Shown: piece after piece, positions 23,220 through 39,235 of the stretch | How positions within the stretch are numbered: the stretch's first letter is position 1 | How the letters are laid out: each line of letters starts with the position of its first letter | The notes under the pieces: model-generated | The model's database searches: none | Told to the model about the DNA's origin: nothing | What the model saw: the letters and a program-made list of their open reading frames with translations, nothing else | Source of the DNA: Lobosporangium transversale | Taxonomy: Eukaryota; Mortierellomycota; Mortierellomycetes; Mortierellales; Mortierellaceae | Assembly: GCF_002105155.1 (NCBI RefSeq) | Contig: NW_019029008.1 | Span: 248,001 to 312,000, forward strand | Reading direction: 5' to 3' | Length of the DNA stretch: 64,000 nucleotides | Made by a program: the position numbers and the translations under genes

Positions 23220-24716
23220 ATGCCACAAGGACCCATGACATTCCGTCCTTTGGACGAGAATAATCGAGATGCACCTCCACCCTATGAGGCCAATGCAACA
23301 ACAACTAGCCCACCTATTAGTCCTATTGCTCCACACCAACAGTACCCAGTCCTTAGCGCAGCAACGCACCATGATGGCACTACATCCTTACCGTCGCCAC
23401 CGCCTATTAGCTATTATCCTCCCATGACAACTATCTCCAACGCAATACCAACAGTAGCAGCAGTAGCATCAACAGCACAATATCCTCAGTATCCCACAAT
23501 GACCATGGCAGTCCCTGATACGTCGAGTGAAGTGCCTTATCCAATAGCATCTTCTGATAATTTCTTTCCATCACCCCTTGTCACCCTTACTGTTAGTAAT
23601 TTCTATAGGCCGCAATTATACCCAACGATACCACTTCAGGACTCTACCACCAACGACGGTACATACCCTATATCACTTTCATCCACACCGAGTAGCCTGT
23701 CGGTGCAATATGAGCCGAGCGCCCCTAGTCCGCATAACCCTCAATGGTCGCTGTATTCATCTACAATTTCTACACCAGCAACAGCGGCATCCTCACTTTT
23801 TCAAGATGATAAGAGAGCTATGCAAAATTACTATAATGAACTGGATAGTAGAGTAGAGTCAACATCAATAACACAGCATCCATATCTCTCTCAAGCCTCA
23901 TCGCAACAACAGCAACAACAGCAATCACCAACCTATCCTTCATTTCCTGCGATGACACCTATACCAAAACTAGTAACTACATTCCGATGCAAGAAATGTG
24001 GAACGATCTTGGAGTCAGAAACAGCCGTCTGTAAGCGCATTCACACCGTGCCAGTGAACTTTTCAGAGCGAAAAGTTCAACACGCGACAGGACGCGATCT
24101 CAGAGAACGAACGATATATGATTCAGATTTGTTCAGAATGTCCAGTCATAATAGCATGGGTGAGGGGAGAAGGAGGTGGAGTACGGCCCATGAAAATAGT
24201 CATAATGATAGTTATGATGCTGGTAATGCTAGTGCTGATGCTATGAATAGCAATGGCGGCGATGCCATGCTCCATTCGTCGTCGTCGCCCCAACGGTCGA
24301 GGGCAACATCATATTGTTACGCGCCTTTCTCAAGCACAGGACCGGGACCACCAGAACTAGGTCTACTTGCGCCACCAACCATTACAACGACGACGACGGT
24401 TACAGATAACACTCAATATGAAACAAGTAATGGGCAAATTCGACGATCAATGAGTGTACAGAACCCAATGACAACATTAAGGAAGTTATGGCGCGATGCA
24501 AAGAACGAGTTTAACTATCAGTCATCGACTTCAAGGAGTTCATGGCAGCAACAATATGAGATTGTAGCTCCATCTCCACTGCCCTCTTCTTCTTCATTCT
24601 CTCCTTCTACTACTACTACTACTACTACTATTGCTACTACTCCCACCACCTCTACAACTTTGAATGTTGCGCCATACCAAGCAGAGTCGATCTATCCACC
24701 TCCACAACAACCCTGA
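23220..24716 (+). CDS. Ser/Thr/Pro-rich protein with a CxxC motif, function unknown
   Basis: A single-exon frame of 498 residues starting at MPQGPMTFRP. Most of it is low complexity: Pro/Tyr/Thr-rich in the first half, a short Gln run near 230-240, and Thr and Ser runs near the end. The only compact island is near residues 255-300: TTFRCKKCGTILESE with a third Cys soon after (VCKRIH), then a basic stretch. It resembles half of a zinc ribbon, with C257, C260 and C271 as possible ligands. The early PPPYE string is a PPxY-like motif that could bind WW domains of ubiquitin ligases. No family is recognised. It follows UVSSA in the same direction at 291 bp. Confidence 0.65.
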   Translation: MPQGPMTFRPLDENNRDAPPPYEANATTTSPPISPIAPHQQYPVLSAATHHDGTTSLPSPPPISYYPPMTTISNAIPTVAAVASTAQYPQYPTMTMAVPDTSSEVPYPIASSDNFFPSPLVTLTVSNFYRPQLYPTIPLQDSTTNDGTYPISLSSTPSSLSVQYEPSAPSPHNPQWSLYSSTISTPATAASSLFQDDKRAMQNYYNELDSRVESTSITQHPYLSQASSQQQQQQQSPTYPSFPAMTPIPKLVTTFRCKKCGTILESETAVCKRIHTVPVNFSERKVQHATGRDLRERTIYDSDLFRMSSHNSMGEGRRRWSTAHENSHNDSYDAGNASADAMNSNGGDAMLHSSSSPQRSRATSYCYAPFSSTGPGPPELGLLAPPTITTTTTVTDNTQYETSNGQIRRSMSVQNPMTTLRKLWRDAKNEFNYQSSTSRSSWQQQYEIVAPSPLPSSSSFSPSTTTTTTTIATTPTTSTTLNVAPYQAESIYPPPQQP

Positions 24717-25028
24717 AAAGGAAAATGATAAAATGATGCAAATACAATAAATGACATGAGATTGTTTAAACGATTAAATGATAAACAAATTAACCTTGTT
24801 TTTTATTTCTTGACATAATTGCAAACAAACACTTTTTCCAGAAATTGCCTTTTTGGATAAAAAAAGATTGATTTCGAAAGCCAAGGAAAAAAAAAAAAAA
24901 AAAAAAAAAAAAGTCTCAAACAGTATAATAAACTCTTATTTTTTTGCCCTCATTCTTCTTTCATTCCCACAACAATTTAGCATTGACATTCAGCAAAACT
25001 ACACACCTTCAAGAAGGCATTTACAACC

Positions 25029-26472
25029 ATGTCAGAAGACAGGAACAACAACAACAACAACAACAATAACAACAACAACGATAATAACAATGACCGCAGT
25101 GGTAAACCCATCTATTCAGTCACGATGGATCCCAACGCTCTGAACCGAGAATTTAATCAAGCGACCCAAGCCCTGCACTCCTCTGTCAATTCCCTCCTCA
25201 ATATGATGCACTCCTCTGTCTTTGGAGGACTCGAAAGTATTTCCAAGGAGATCTCTGCGTTCGAAAGGAACAGTAAAGAGTTTCTTGAGAACCATCCTCT
25301 TCAATCTTATTATCAACATCATCTTCAAAATCTTCCTTTCTGGAATCTTCGATCTGATGGCCCCAAGAAACGATATCGAATCACCATTGAGGAATTACCT
25401 CCATTGGAAGAAGGAGAAAACCAAGGCTCTTCAAAAATCTTTTCGACTTCTTCTTCTTCTTCCGATGTTGTAACTAGAGGAGGAAAAGGATCAGGATCAG
25501 AGATAGATGAATTCACAATCACTCAGGGTAAGGCTGGAACGCCAGACGAGGGCAAGACTGTGATCACGACCTCGGTAGCGCCAGGACTGTTGGATTGGTT
25601 GTTGTTCACGACCCATGAAGATTCGTTCTTTAGACGATTGGGACAACATGAATATGAACATCCACATCATTCACACCATCCAAAAGAGTATTATGATCCT
25701 CTCACGGGCGCGACTATTAGAGAGTTGAAAGAATCCGAGATGGAGGATGATGGTGATGATTATCAGAGTCAACAACACAAGAGGACCGTACCCGCATTGG
25801 TGGAGAAAGTGAAGCAGGTGGGCACAAGCTGGGAGAGGGATGCTAGGCATTGGTGGCAACGCAAACGTCATGAGGGTGGAAACGATCAGAGTGAAGACAA
25901 AGACAATAAATCTCAAGAGCAGCCATTGGATCATCAACATCATCTCTTTACGGGCGTGAGTCAAAGTGAAAGGGATCAAGAAGAGGAAAGATATTCGAGA
26001 AGATGGCCTCGTGGACGTACCTGGGGACACACTGAGGTAAGAAAAAGAAGCGAATGAATATTGTTGAAGAAGGGAAAGAAAAGAAAAGTCTGTACAAATA
26101 TAAGATGCTAATAGACTAATGAATTTAACTTTCTTATTTTTTAATTTTTATAAATACAATTGATCAGTCATATAGTCAGACAACAGTTACACGTCCCGAT
26201 GGTACGGTTGAACACCGAACTGTGAACAGCATCAATGGGGAGACAGAGACGATTATCAAGATTCAACACCCGGATGGCTCTGTGGAAGAGACGATCACGC
26301 GAGAAAATCGTGATGACCATTCTTATAATGGTAGCGGTGGTGGTTTTCGTGACCGGTGGTTAAACCGTCGTCATCGTCGACACGATCGAGAAGAGGATAA
26401 CGAGGATCGTACGCGAGACTCCATTGCTGCAATGGTTACAGAAGCCTTTAATGATGAACATCAACAATATCG

Positions 26473-26479
<7 letters not shown>
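25029..26479 (+). CDS. acidic protein with Asn-rich start, HAX1/Mpm1-like features uncertain
   Basis: Exons 25029-26036 and 26168-26479 (GTAAGA...ATCAG), 439 residues. After MSEDR comes a run of about 16 Asn, then a helical segment (NREFNQATQALHSSVNSLL). A middle part has Trp and His clusters (LDWLLFTTHEDSFFRRLG; HEYEHPHHSHH). The C-terminus has paired phrases TTVTRPDGTVEHR and IKIQHPDGSVEET. Such PDGTVE repeats occur in fungal mitochondrial Mpm1-type proteins and resemble tails of HAX1/MLF-like proteins. I cannot choose between them, and no catalytic motif is visible. It is convergent with the Kre9-like gene. A 25-bp poly-A follows directly after the stop codon. Confidence 0.7.
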
Positions 26480-26508
<29 letters not shown>

Positions 26509-26778
26509 CTGCAGCATTTGAAAGGTTGAAGTTGTTGAATCAACTTTTGATAGCAAATATCAGTAACAATAAAATAAATTAATAAAACGTACACGACACG
26601 TTCACGGCCATTAAATTATTGATTAACAGCTCAACAGAACAAAAAGTTTTTAAACTGTGAGGACAAAGATGAGAGAGGGGATTTATATGTTCTCTTTATA
26701 TATTATGGATTAAGGTTATTCTAATGGATAATGCTTTTTCTTTTAACAATTGAAGAAGAAAAAAAAAAAAATTTTTTA

Positions 26779-27441
26779 CTAGAGTACCAAGGCAACTCCA
26801 GCAACAACAGCAAGGACGATGGTCACAACAGTAGATCCGATCATGTTGGTATTAGCGCCGGATGTGGTAGTGCCAACGGCCTTTGAGTTTACATTCGTAT
26901 TAGTACTGCCGGTCTCTCCTGGGGCCTTCACCTGGAATCGACCGGAATACGCGTTTTTGGGAGACAGGAGCAATTGGAGGGCATAGGTACCGGCCTTGGT
27001 ATCTGCGGGAACGGTCCAGACGAGATTCCCGACCATCTTTGTACAATCAATGGTTCCGACCTTCTTGACATAGAATGCGTTGTCGATGTTGTTCGAGTCC
27101 ATGAAATCAACCTCTGTCTCGTTCGGTGTTGCAGAGACCAAGGTAGAGGGCGGAGTACAGGCCATGGACCAGGAGAAGGTCTGGTTCGTACCAGCAGCAT
27201 AGGCGATACCGTCACCTACGGGTTGTGTGAACGAGATATGATCTGGAGGCCCACTTGGGCTTTTGTTACCGCCAGGAGCATCCAGGGTGGTGGAGCCAGT
27301 GCTGGGAGGGGCAGGAGCGGCAGGAGTGGCAGGAGTGGCAGGAGTGGCATCAACACTTGGAGGAATGGCAGCACCATCAGCCAAGACAGTCGTGGCTGTG
27401 GCCACAAGAGCTAGGAGATTAATAATGGACTTGAGGATCAT
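26779..27441 (-). CDS. secreted GPI-type Kre9/Knh1-like cell-wall protein
   Basis: Single exon, 220 residues. Starts MILKSIINLL with a signal peptide ending near VLADG (about residue 22). A Pro/Ala/Thr spacer follows, with the tripeptide TPA repeated. The core domain begins ISFTQPVGDGIAYAAGTNQTF with SWSMAC and ends YALQLLLSPKNAYSGRFQV; this is the beta-sandwich layout of the Kre9/Knh1 Ser/Thr-rich domain linked to beta-1,6-glucan assembly. Two Cys (in SMAC and IDCTK) may pair. The end is Thr/Ser/Asn-rich followed by a hydrophobic tail (TVVTIVLAVVAGVALVL), fitting a GPI signal. The frame is open upstream of the ATG through a Phe-rich stretch, but that is poly-T leader. Likely located at the cell surface. 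Confidence 0.8.
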   Translation of the reverse strand: MILKSIINLLALVATATTVLADGAAIPPSVDATPATPATPAAPAPPSTGSTTLDAPGGNKSPSGPPDHISFTQPVGDGIAYAAGTNQTFSWSMACTPPSTLVSATPNETEVDFMDSNNIDNAFYVKKVGTIDCTKMVGNLVWTVPADTKAGTYALQLLLSPKNAYSGRFQVKAPGETGSTNTNVNSKAVGTTTSGANTNMIGSTVVTIVLAVVAGVALVL

Positions 27442-29812
27442 GATAGAAAAGAAAAGATAAGAAGAAGAAAAAGAAAAAATAAAAAAGATGTTTTGTTGTA
27501 TTGACCAAGGATGTCTGTTGGAAGGGAAAAAGGAGAAGAAGAGAGAGGAAGCAGAAGAGAGAGGAAGCAGAAGAGCGGATGAAGATGCTAACGAAAGAAG
27601 CAAAGGTTTAAGAGAGAAAGAGACACAGAGATTAAAAAAAAGAAAAAGAAAAAAAAAAGAAAAAAAAAAAAAGCAAAAAAAAAAAAAGAAAAGAAAAGGA
27701 ATCAAGGGGCTTTTTAAGCGATGGTTATATATTTATTCTTGGTGGTTATTCTTGATGGTTATCCTTGATGATTATATTAAAGCACTGACAGGGATCAAGG
27801 ATAAAAGATCGGTTAAAATCACAACCATAATGACTAGGCAACACCGGTACCTTCGTTTTTTGTTTTTTTTCTGTGGAGAGAACTATTTTAAACCCGATGA
27901 ACTCCTTTTAGTTTTAAAAAAAGCAACCTAATTGGAAAATGATGTCCACATTCTTCTTTGCCTTGGAAAGGAGAAAAGCAACAAGAATCGGCATCGTTTC
28001 CTTTCAAAAAAAAAGAAAAAAAAAAAAAAAGGAGGTGGAAAAGATCAAGGTTAATGAGATATGATGGGATCAAGAAGGCGATATATAGGAAAGGATAGGA
28101 AACTATTTGTAGCTAGGCATAGAAATGGTAATAAAGTAGGAGACAGAAAAAACAGAACTCAGGAGAGAAAAGGAGATAACCCAGGTACCATCATTTCCCA
28201 GAGCCTGAAGGGGAGGAGAGTAGAAGAGGCCCCTTTTTTGGTCTGTGCATATCTGTACAAAAAAAAATAAAATAAAATAAAATAAAATCTCTAGATGTTG
28301 GGAAGAAGTTTGTTTGGACGAGGAGCGTGCACGTGACCTATAGTTCCAATTTAAATGTTTAAATCCAAAGGAAACTTGTTATGGGTCGGGCTGTTTGCAA
28401 CAGCCAAAGATTCTTGTATACAACCGCAGTGTCTGTGTGTTTGTGTGCCTGCTTTCCTGTTTATCTGTTTTGTCAAAGGGAAAAGATGGAGAGAGTGGAA
28501 AAAAGTATTATTGCCGAAATTTGACCGAGGGATCAGATGTGCTTTTGAAAGCGTGTGTGGCATATAAATATTATATGGAAGATTAGGGTTTATGAATGTT
28601 GCGATGGTTGTGAGTGGATCGTTCATTATGAACCATTGGCCATTAACCGCAAGGGTTCTTTTATTTTATTTTTTTTCTTTTTTTTTCTTTTTTCTTTTTT
28701 ATCATAATCTTTCTTGATGTTTTGTATAGATGTTTGTCCATGCATAAATATAAAAAAGTAAAAAGTACATAAAAATGTACAAATGAAATGAAAGAAAGTC
28801 AAAAGGAAACAAATAATTGAGTTGCAACGTGCTAATCTTTGTCCTACACATCTTTTTTTAATATGAAGCAAGATTACGCGATGTAAAGATACACATGAGA
28901 CAGCACGCGTTCATTTGTTGCCACACACTCCCCTATTTCTTTCCTTCTTTCTTTCCCCACTTCCACTTGTTCCCCCATTTATTCCCTTCCCCCTGCATTG
29001 TGAGTTTGAGGATTATTGTAATTAATATTGTAATATTATTTGTGGACGAACAAGAGTTGTTGTATTTTTCCCTCTTCTCAACGTGCACATGTGTATGTGT
29101 GAAACGTTCATGATTATTATTGTCTATATATATTTATGAATATTCTTATTATGATTATGATCTTTTTTTTTATTTGGCTGAAAATCTATGTTTAGGGCAA
29201 CAAGTTACAAGCTGACATGTGCTTACTCATCTTTTCTCTTTTTCTCTTTCTATTATTCCCTCTGTACATCTTTGTAACAACATTTTTGTTTTGATGCACA
29301 GCCTTGAAGGAAAGGAAAAAGAAAAGAAAAGAAAAGAAAAAAGATAGGAAGAGAAAATAAGCATATATATATATATACATGTGCATATTTTTACCACACT
29401 TTACACATGGCGGAATTAAATTGGAAAAAAAAAAAAAAAAAAAAACGCGCGCGAGGTGCTTCTTCTTCTTTTTTGGGGTTTGTGGGATGTGTATCATGTC
29501 AATGCTCCTATTAAGGCTATAATGTAGGGGTAAACAGATCCAAAGCAACTTGAGCTTTGATCTTGGAGAGTATTTCTACATGTTGGCTTTATAAAAGAGT
29601 CTGTGGTTTTTATTTGATTGTTTAATTGCTATTGATGTGTATTTTGTATTTACAAATATATATATATATATATAATCATATAATATATATACAAATACAC
29701 ATAAATGTTGTTTGTTGTTGTTGCTGTTGTTGCTGTTGTTGTTGGTTGCTGTTGTTGGTTGCTGTTGTTAGTTGCTTAGTTACTTGTTGCTAGTGCACGT
29801 TTTGACCTGTCA

Positions 29813-29849
<37 letters not shown>

Positions 29850-30713
29850 TCCAGACAAAAAAACATTTGCTCCTGCGCTTTCTTCTTTTTTTCTCCCGCG
29901 AACCGTTGTTGAGAGCCTTTTTTGTTTTTATTCCACTTGATCGACGCCCATAAAAAATATATAAAAAAATAAAATAGAAAATATAGAAATATAATGATAA
30001 GTAAATAAGAGGTGGTTATTATTACATTGAATATATATACATATATATATACCATGTATATAATATAGTATATATAATAGAGAGATTGATAGATAGAAGA
30101 TGAGGATGAAAAAGAAGAGAAAGAAAGAACGGATCCACAACTTTATGAGAATCTGTATTTCTTTTCAAAGAATAGAAATGGTGCGATGGTAAAACGGTCT
30201 GATATTCGAGCCCTATTTCTCCTTTTTAAAAAAGATTCGATCTCTCTCTGATTGCTCTTGTACTAAAAGCAGAAACTATTGATGAGCAAGCAAAGCAAGT
30301 AAGGAACACAGCAAGTTCAACAATAACATGCATGATTAACTTTTGGAGAGGGATTATTTATACGTTGCTTCGCTCTCTTTCCAACAGTCTATAGGATTAA
30401 CATATGGATTTAGTAGCAAAGCCCTTTGATCTTTTTAAAGAATGAACCTAAGAATAAAAAGAGGAAAAAAGGATAAAAGACTAACCTTGGGGAGATTGTC
30501 TGCGATGGCAATGAATGCATCCACTACCAGAATGCTTTTCTAAAAGCAAAAGTAAAAAAGCATAAAGCAAAGGAGTCAAAAGTAAAAGAGTCAAAAGTAA
30601 AGAGTCAAAAATGCAAAGTCAAATAGAAAAATAGAAAATAAATTAAAAAAGACGTTACAAAGTTACCCAGGGGTTAAAAACGACTTTTTTTAAACTTCCT
30701 CTCTCTTCATCTT
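27442..30713. other. 3.3 kb AT-rich low-complexity region, no gene supported
   Basis: Only short frames, mostly through purine or pyrimidine runs (27600-27710; 28000-28030; 29300-29350). Contains (AAAAT)n near 28264-28288, a (TA)n near 29658-29675, a TTG/CTG triplet region at 29706-29775, and poly-A at 29818-29847. It is long enough for a non-coding RNA gene, but I see no tRNA or snRNA consensus. Confidence 0.5.
29706..29775. repeat. TTG/CTG triplet repeat
   Basis: Imperfect array of TTG, TTGCTG and GGTTGCTG units over about 70 bp, intergenic. It has no coding frame around it that looks real. Confidence 0.8.
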
Positions 30714-30734
30714 TTGACTCTTTCATCTCTTTCA

Positions 30735-30780
<46 letters not shown>

Positions 30781-31148
30781 TCATCATTCTCCATCCTCTT
30801 TTTACCTTTTGCCTTTTGCCTTCACCCGCGCAGCTCACCTGGCTTAGCTTTCTAATCACTCTCATTCTCTCATTGCTCTCTACACGCGTTTTTTATCTTT
30901 TTTATTTGTTTTTGTTTCTTTTTCTTTTTCTTTTTCTTTTTCTTTTTTTACTCAGACCTGGACAAAGGTAAGCCCCATCTTCATTTTCATTTTCATTTTC
31001 AGATGAGAAAGAAACAACTCCATCGCTCAACGATGATCCAGTCTTTTGGTTAACACTCTTTCTCTTTCTCTTTCTTTCTCTTCTACTTTTCTTTTTCTTC
31101 TTTCTCTTTTACATTCTCTTTTACTTCCACTTTTATATTCTCTAATTC

Positions 31149-31179
<31 letters not shown>

Positions 31180-31218
31180 CAATCGCTCTCATTCATACTT
31201 GTACATTGCCTGACATAC

Positions 31219-31250
<32 letters not shown>

Positions 31251-32781
31251 ATCGCTCCTTCATCCTGGCTGGCATTGCTCAATCCCCTTTTCTCCCTTCC
31301 TCCTCCGCGTCTTCTGCCCGCTCCGCACCCTCCACCGTGCGTGCCTCTTCCACTCCTTACTCCTCTTCTTCCTCTCGCTCATCCTTCGAGGTCGTTGAAC
31401 GGCCCATCACCCCTCCGCCCCCCTCGCTTCCTTCTCTCCGTCTGTCTTTCTCTCCGCTCTTTGACGACGACGACGACGACGACAACAATAACAACATCAA
31501 CAACAACAGCACCAGCACCAGTATCAACATTAGTACTGCGGACGAAATCAACAACATTAGCCATAATAGCTGTATTAGCAATAGTAATAGCATTAGCATC
31601 AGCGATATCGCAGACATTAACAACATTACCTACAACGACAACAGTAGCAACCACAATAGCAATCGCAATCGCAATCGCGACAGCAATACCAATACTAATA
31701 CCAATACCAATACCAATATCAATACCAATAGCAGTACCAACAGGAGCAGCTTCAACAACAGCACCAATATCCAAAGCAACATCATGTCTACTCCTTCCTC
31801 TCCACCTCAACAACCTCATCACCCAAACATGTCCCCATCCTCCAACTCGTCCTCGCCTTCTTTCCCACCCTCGTACTCTGTCTCCCAAGCAGCATCAGCG
31901 CCTTCCAGCTTTAGCATCGGTGGCAAGCATGCGTCCTTTGGGAGCAACAAGCATAAGCACACATCTCTCAAAAGTAATAAACACGCCTCTCTTGGGAGCA
32001 ATAAGCATTCGTCCTTTGGTGGCAGCCTCAAACACTCTGCCAGTACTAGCCACAGTAGCCTCTCACACTATCACGGTACCAATGGTTCTAGTGGGCCCCA
32101 GAGCATGAACCTTCCCCGAAGTCTTATGCCACCCATGTCATCCTCCTCGAGACCCTCAGGTAAAGCAATCCTTGACTTTCAATTCTATACAACAGACACG
32201 GTGAACAAACATTGGACCTGGTCTTTTCTCAGTATATATGGTTTCTGGTGTATAGTGTATAGCGTATGGTGTATGGTGTATGGTGTGTGCTGTCTTTTTT
32301 TTTCTCCTTTTATGTAGAAAGAATAAGAGACAGAAAGAAAAGCAAAAGAAAAAGAAAAAAGGAGAAAGAAAAACTTGTCATTGTCTTCATCTTGGCTACT
32401 CCTTCGTCATTCATTTCTCTTTTGGAAATGACCGAATGACTATGGAGGCTGTCTCCTATTTTTTTTTTTTTTTTTGTGTTCTGTATCCGTCTTTTTTGCC
32501 GCTCATTTCTCTTTTTCTCCTTTTTTTTTTTTCTATTTCATCTTTTTTTTTTTTTTTTTTTTTTTGCAACTTTGCCCTTGTCCTTTTGCTCCATCCACCC
32601 CACCTTCTTTTTCTTTGCTTACTTACCTGCTTATCTACTTACTTTGAGCTCTTCCAAGCAAAGCATTACGCGCTCTTGTGGGCGGATAATAATAATAATA
32701 ATAATAATTTTTTAAAAGTCCAATTGCTCCCACAACAGATTATTTTTTACTTCATCTTTCTCATAAAAAAATAAAAAAAAT
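30714..32781 (+). other. long 5' leader region of the PAK kinase gene with an Asn-rich open frame
   Basis: Pyrimidine-rich tract (30735-30778), then a donor-like AAAG|GTAAGC near 30966 and an acceptor-like TTTTCAG at 30996-31002 directly before an ATG at 31003. From 31337 to 32159 a frame stays open. It is rich in Asn, Ser and Asp with a run of seven Asp, and contains MSTPSSPPQQP at about 31783; it ends at a good donor, TCAG|GTAAAG. This could be an alternative N-terminal exon of the kinase, but its phase (1) does not fit the exon beginning at 32782, so I keep it separate. It could equally be untranslated leader. Confidence 0.4.
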
Positions 32782-36147
<3,366 letters not shown>

Positions 36148-36701
36148 AAATATATATATGTATATTTTTCTTTCTTTCTTTCTTTTTTTTTTTTTTTTTT
36201 TTGCGATCGCGTGAAGAAGGAAGGCAAGTCAAGAAACAGGAAGACGAAGAAGAAGAAGAAGAGAGAGATGAACTTTTTGGGCAACAATGTCTTCTTGATA
36301 GAGACATTTCGATCTATTGTTGAGGACAGCCACATGTGTTTTTAGAAACCATTTATTATTATAGAGAGAAGTTTTTTACGATGGAAAAAAAAAAAAAAAA
36401 AAAACCATTGAGAACTCTTCTCTTCTCCCCACTTTTTTTTTTTTTTTCTTTCTTTCTTTATCGTTATATTATCGTTATATTATTTGATATAATGATCTGC
36501 GACATTTGATCCGGTTCATTATTATTTAAGGAATAAAAATGCCATGTATTTTATTACATTTCAAGAGCTTTTATTTTTTTTTTATTTTTTTATTTTTTTC
36601 TTTTACAAGTGTGTGCAAATGGCTATCTACAATTGATCATCTATTTTTTGAATATTTTGTTTGTTTTGCTTTTTTTTTCTTTTTCTTTTTCTTTTTTTTC
36701 C
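36148..36701. terminator. convergent 3' region between kinase and thiolase genes
   Basis: Holds poly-T (36184-36201), poly-A (36384-36403), further poly-T tracts and an AATAAAA at 36531-36537, all usable as 3'-end signals for the plus-strand kinase. No gene is supported. Confidence 0.4.
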
Positions 36702-37354
36702 TTAACATCTCTCCAAAACGATGGCAATACCCTGACCACCACCGATACAAGCAGATCCAATAGCATACTTGCCCTGAGTGCGCTGCAACTCATGGGTCAA
36801 ATGAGCAATGATTCTGGAACCAGAAGCACCAAGGGGGTGACCCAAAGCGATGGCACCTCCGTTCAAGTTGGTCTTGTTACGGTCCAATCCCAAGACCTTC
36901 TCCACTGCCAAGTACTGAGCTGCAAAGGCCTCGTTGACCTCGACCAGATCCATGTCCTTCAAGCCCAAGCCAGCCTTCTTGAGTGCGCCCTGAATAGCAG
37001 AGACAGGGCCAATGCCCATGATGGAGGGCTCGACCGCAGTCACGTGCCAGCTCACCACCTTGGCCAAGGGCTTCAATCCATGCTCCTTGACTGCCTGATC
37101 CGAAGCCACGACAACAGCACCGGCACCATCGCTGATACCGGAAGCATTACCGGCAGTGACTGTGCCCTCCTTCAAGAATACTGAGGGCAACTTTGCCAAG
37201 GTCTCGATTGTGGTTGTGGGACGAGCATGTTCATCATGGCCCAAGCTTTCGACCGCCTTCTTGACCTTGTATTCCACAGGGACAATCTCTGAATTGAAGC
37301 GACCGGCCTTGTTGGCTAATCCATTATGGTCACAAAATATATGAATTAGCTTTA

Positions 37355-37394
<40 letters not shown>

Positions 37395-38206
37395 CTGGCG
37401 GAAGAGAAAGAAAAAAAAAAATTTAAAAAAAGCTTACCAGCGGCCCAACGCTGCTGAGACAAAAGAGCGTACTCATCACAGTCCTGACGAGAGATGTTGT
37501 GTTGTTTGGCCAAGTTTTCGGCAGTGATACCCATGGGACAATCCTTTGGGAAACGATCGACCAGAGAAGCAGCCAAAGTATCCTCCAACTTCAGGTCGAC
37601 TCCAAAGCGAGTACCACCGAAACGGATGTTACGAAGGGCATAAGGGGCCAAGGACATGGATTCAGAACCTCCTGTCAAGACAATCTTGGAATCTCCGACC
37701 AAGATCTCATGAGCTCCGTTGATGATGGATTGGAAACCGGATCCACAAAGACGGTTCACCGTCAGGGCTGGGATCGAGATATCCAATCCTGTACGCAAAC
37801 CCACATGACGAGCCAAATAAGGGCCAGCTGCATCCGAATGACACACATTTCCGAAAATCACTGAATCCACCGGCACTTCCTTGCCCACATCTGCAAGAGC
37901 GGCCTTGGAAGCAAAGGCACCAAGCTCAGCAGCAGTATAATCCTTGAGCTTTCCACCTGATTTTTTGTTTTTTTTTTTTATATATTGATATTGATTTTTT
38001 TGGTTATTTTGAGGTTTTTTTTTAAAAAAAAAAAAAAATCAGTATTCAGTATTAGAAATAAAAAGATAATTATATGATTAGTTCATTGCAGGGTAAAGAG
38101 AAAAAAAAAACAAGTGAAGCCATTTTTTGATATGAAGGGATTGATTCTCGTTACCAAAGGCACCGAAGGGAGTGCGCTTAGCAGCGACAATGAAGATGCT
38201 AGCCAT
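36702..38206 (-). CDS. 3-ketoacyl-CoA thiolase / acetyl-CoA acyltransferase (ACAA2-like)
   Basis: Three exons: 38206-38155, 37956-37438, 37315-36702; 394 residues, normal for the family. It cleaves 3-ketoacyl-CoA with CoA, the last step of beta-oxidation, or condenses acetyl-CoA. Motifs: ASIFIVAAKRTPFGAFGG at the start; nucleophile Cys 88 in NRLCGSG; NEAFAAQ; GGAIALGHPLGASGSR; and the second Cys in SACIGGGQG. SDAAGPYLARHVGLR closely recalls mitochondrial ACAA2, whose N-terminus acts as an uncleaved import signal. The protein ends LERC, so there is no PTS1. Both introns hold T/A runs. It is divergent from the taspase gene, with start codons 367 bp apart. Distinction from cytosolic acetoacetyl-CoA thiolase is likely but not certain. 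Confidence 0.92.
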
Positions 38207-38572
38207 AGTTTTTTTTTTTAAAAAAAAAAGGTAAGGAGAGTGGAGAAGTTGAAGAGTGGAGAATGAGTGTGGGAGGTTTAAAAAAAAAAGGAAAAAAAGA
38301 AAGAAAGAAAGATGTGACTAAAAAAGGCTACGCGTCCCGGGAGGAAAAGGGACCCAAAGACTTGAGCGAATAGGAAGGAACAGCGGTTTTGTTAAGAAAA
38401 AAAAAAAGCTGGTGGCACGTGAAAAATACATCTCTCTTCTTCTTCCAAACCACGGACACAAAAATAAAATAAAATAAAAAAAGAGCTTTTCTCCACGCGT
38501 GAACAAAAAAACATTACTGTAAAAAAAAAAAAAAAAGAAGAGAAGAAAGAGAGAGAGAAAGAGATTATAAAC

Positions 38573-39190
38573 ATGCAAACTAATCATCCATCAGATGCAA
38601 ATGCACTTCATGAACAACCATCTATTCCAAGTAAAGGATTCGTTGCAGTGCATGTCGGTGCAGGTAAAAAAAATAAAAAAGGAAAGCTAATGCCAATCAT
38701 TAATTCACTTGATTCGACTCACACAAGCTGTTGCGGTTTGGTTTTTTTTAAGGTTTACATGCTGCTAAAAACAAGGCGAGGTACCTTAACGTCTGCAGAA
38801 AGTAAGCACCTCTTTTACTCCGTATACACGTGATGCACGCGTGCACTTCACACAACGTGGTTGTCATTCTGTACTATACATTATGACAAAAGGAGGACAT
38901 TATCAATCCAACATTTTAATTTTGCCATATACACATACATCTTAATATGCTTGACTGTATAAAAGAGCTTGCCAAATGGGAATACGCCTGTTAAAGAAGG
39001 ATCCTAGTGCTACTGCAACTATGATTGTTGAGCAGATGATCCGGATCTTGGAAGATGATCCTGTCACAAATGCTGGCCTAGGATCTAACCTCAACTTGAA
39101 GGGTCATGTTGAATGTGACGCCAGTATCATGAATGGCACCACCCTTGGCTTTGGATCCGTCGGTGCAATCACTGGTAGGGAGGAAAACTC

Positions 39191-39235
<45 letters not shown>

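Noticed and set aside
31206-32108. Thr/Pro/Ala-rich frame overlapping the Asn-rich frame
   Set aside because: The tandem-like ACC/AAT composition lacks stops in two frames at once. Neither shows a domain, and this one starts in a poly-A run.
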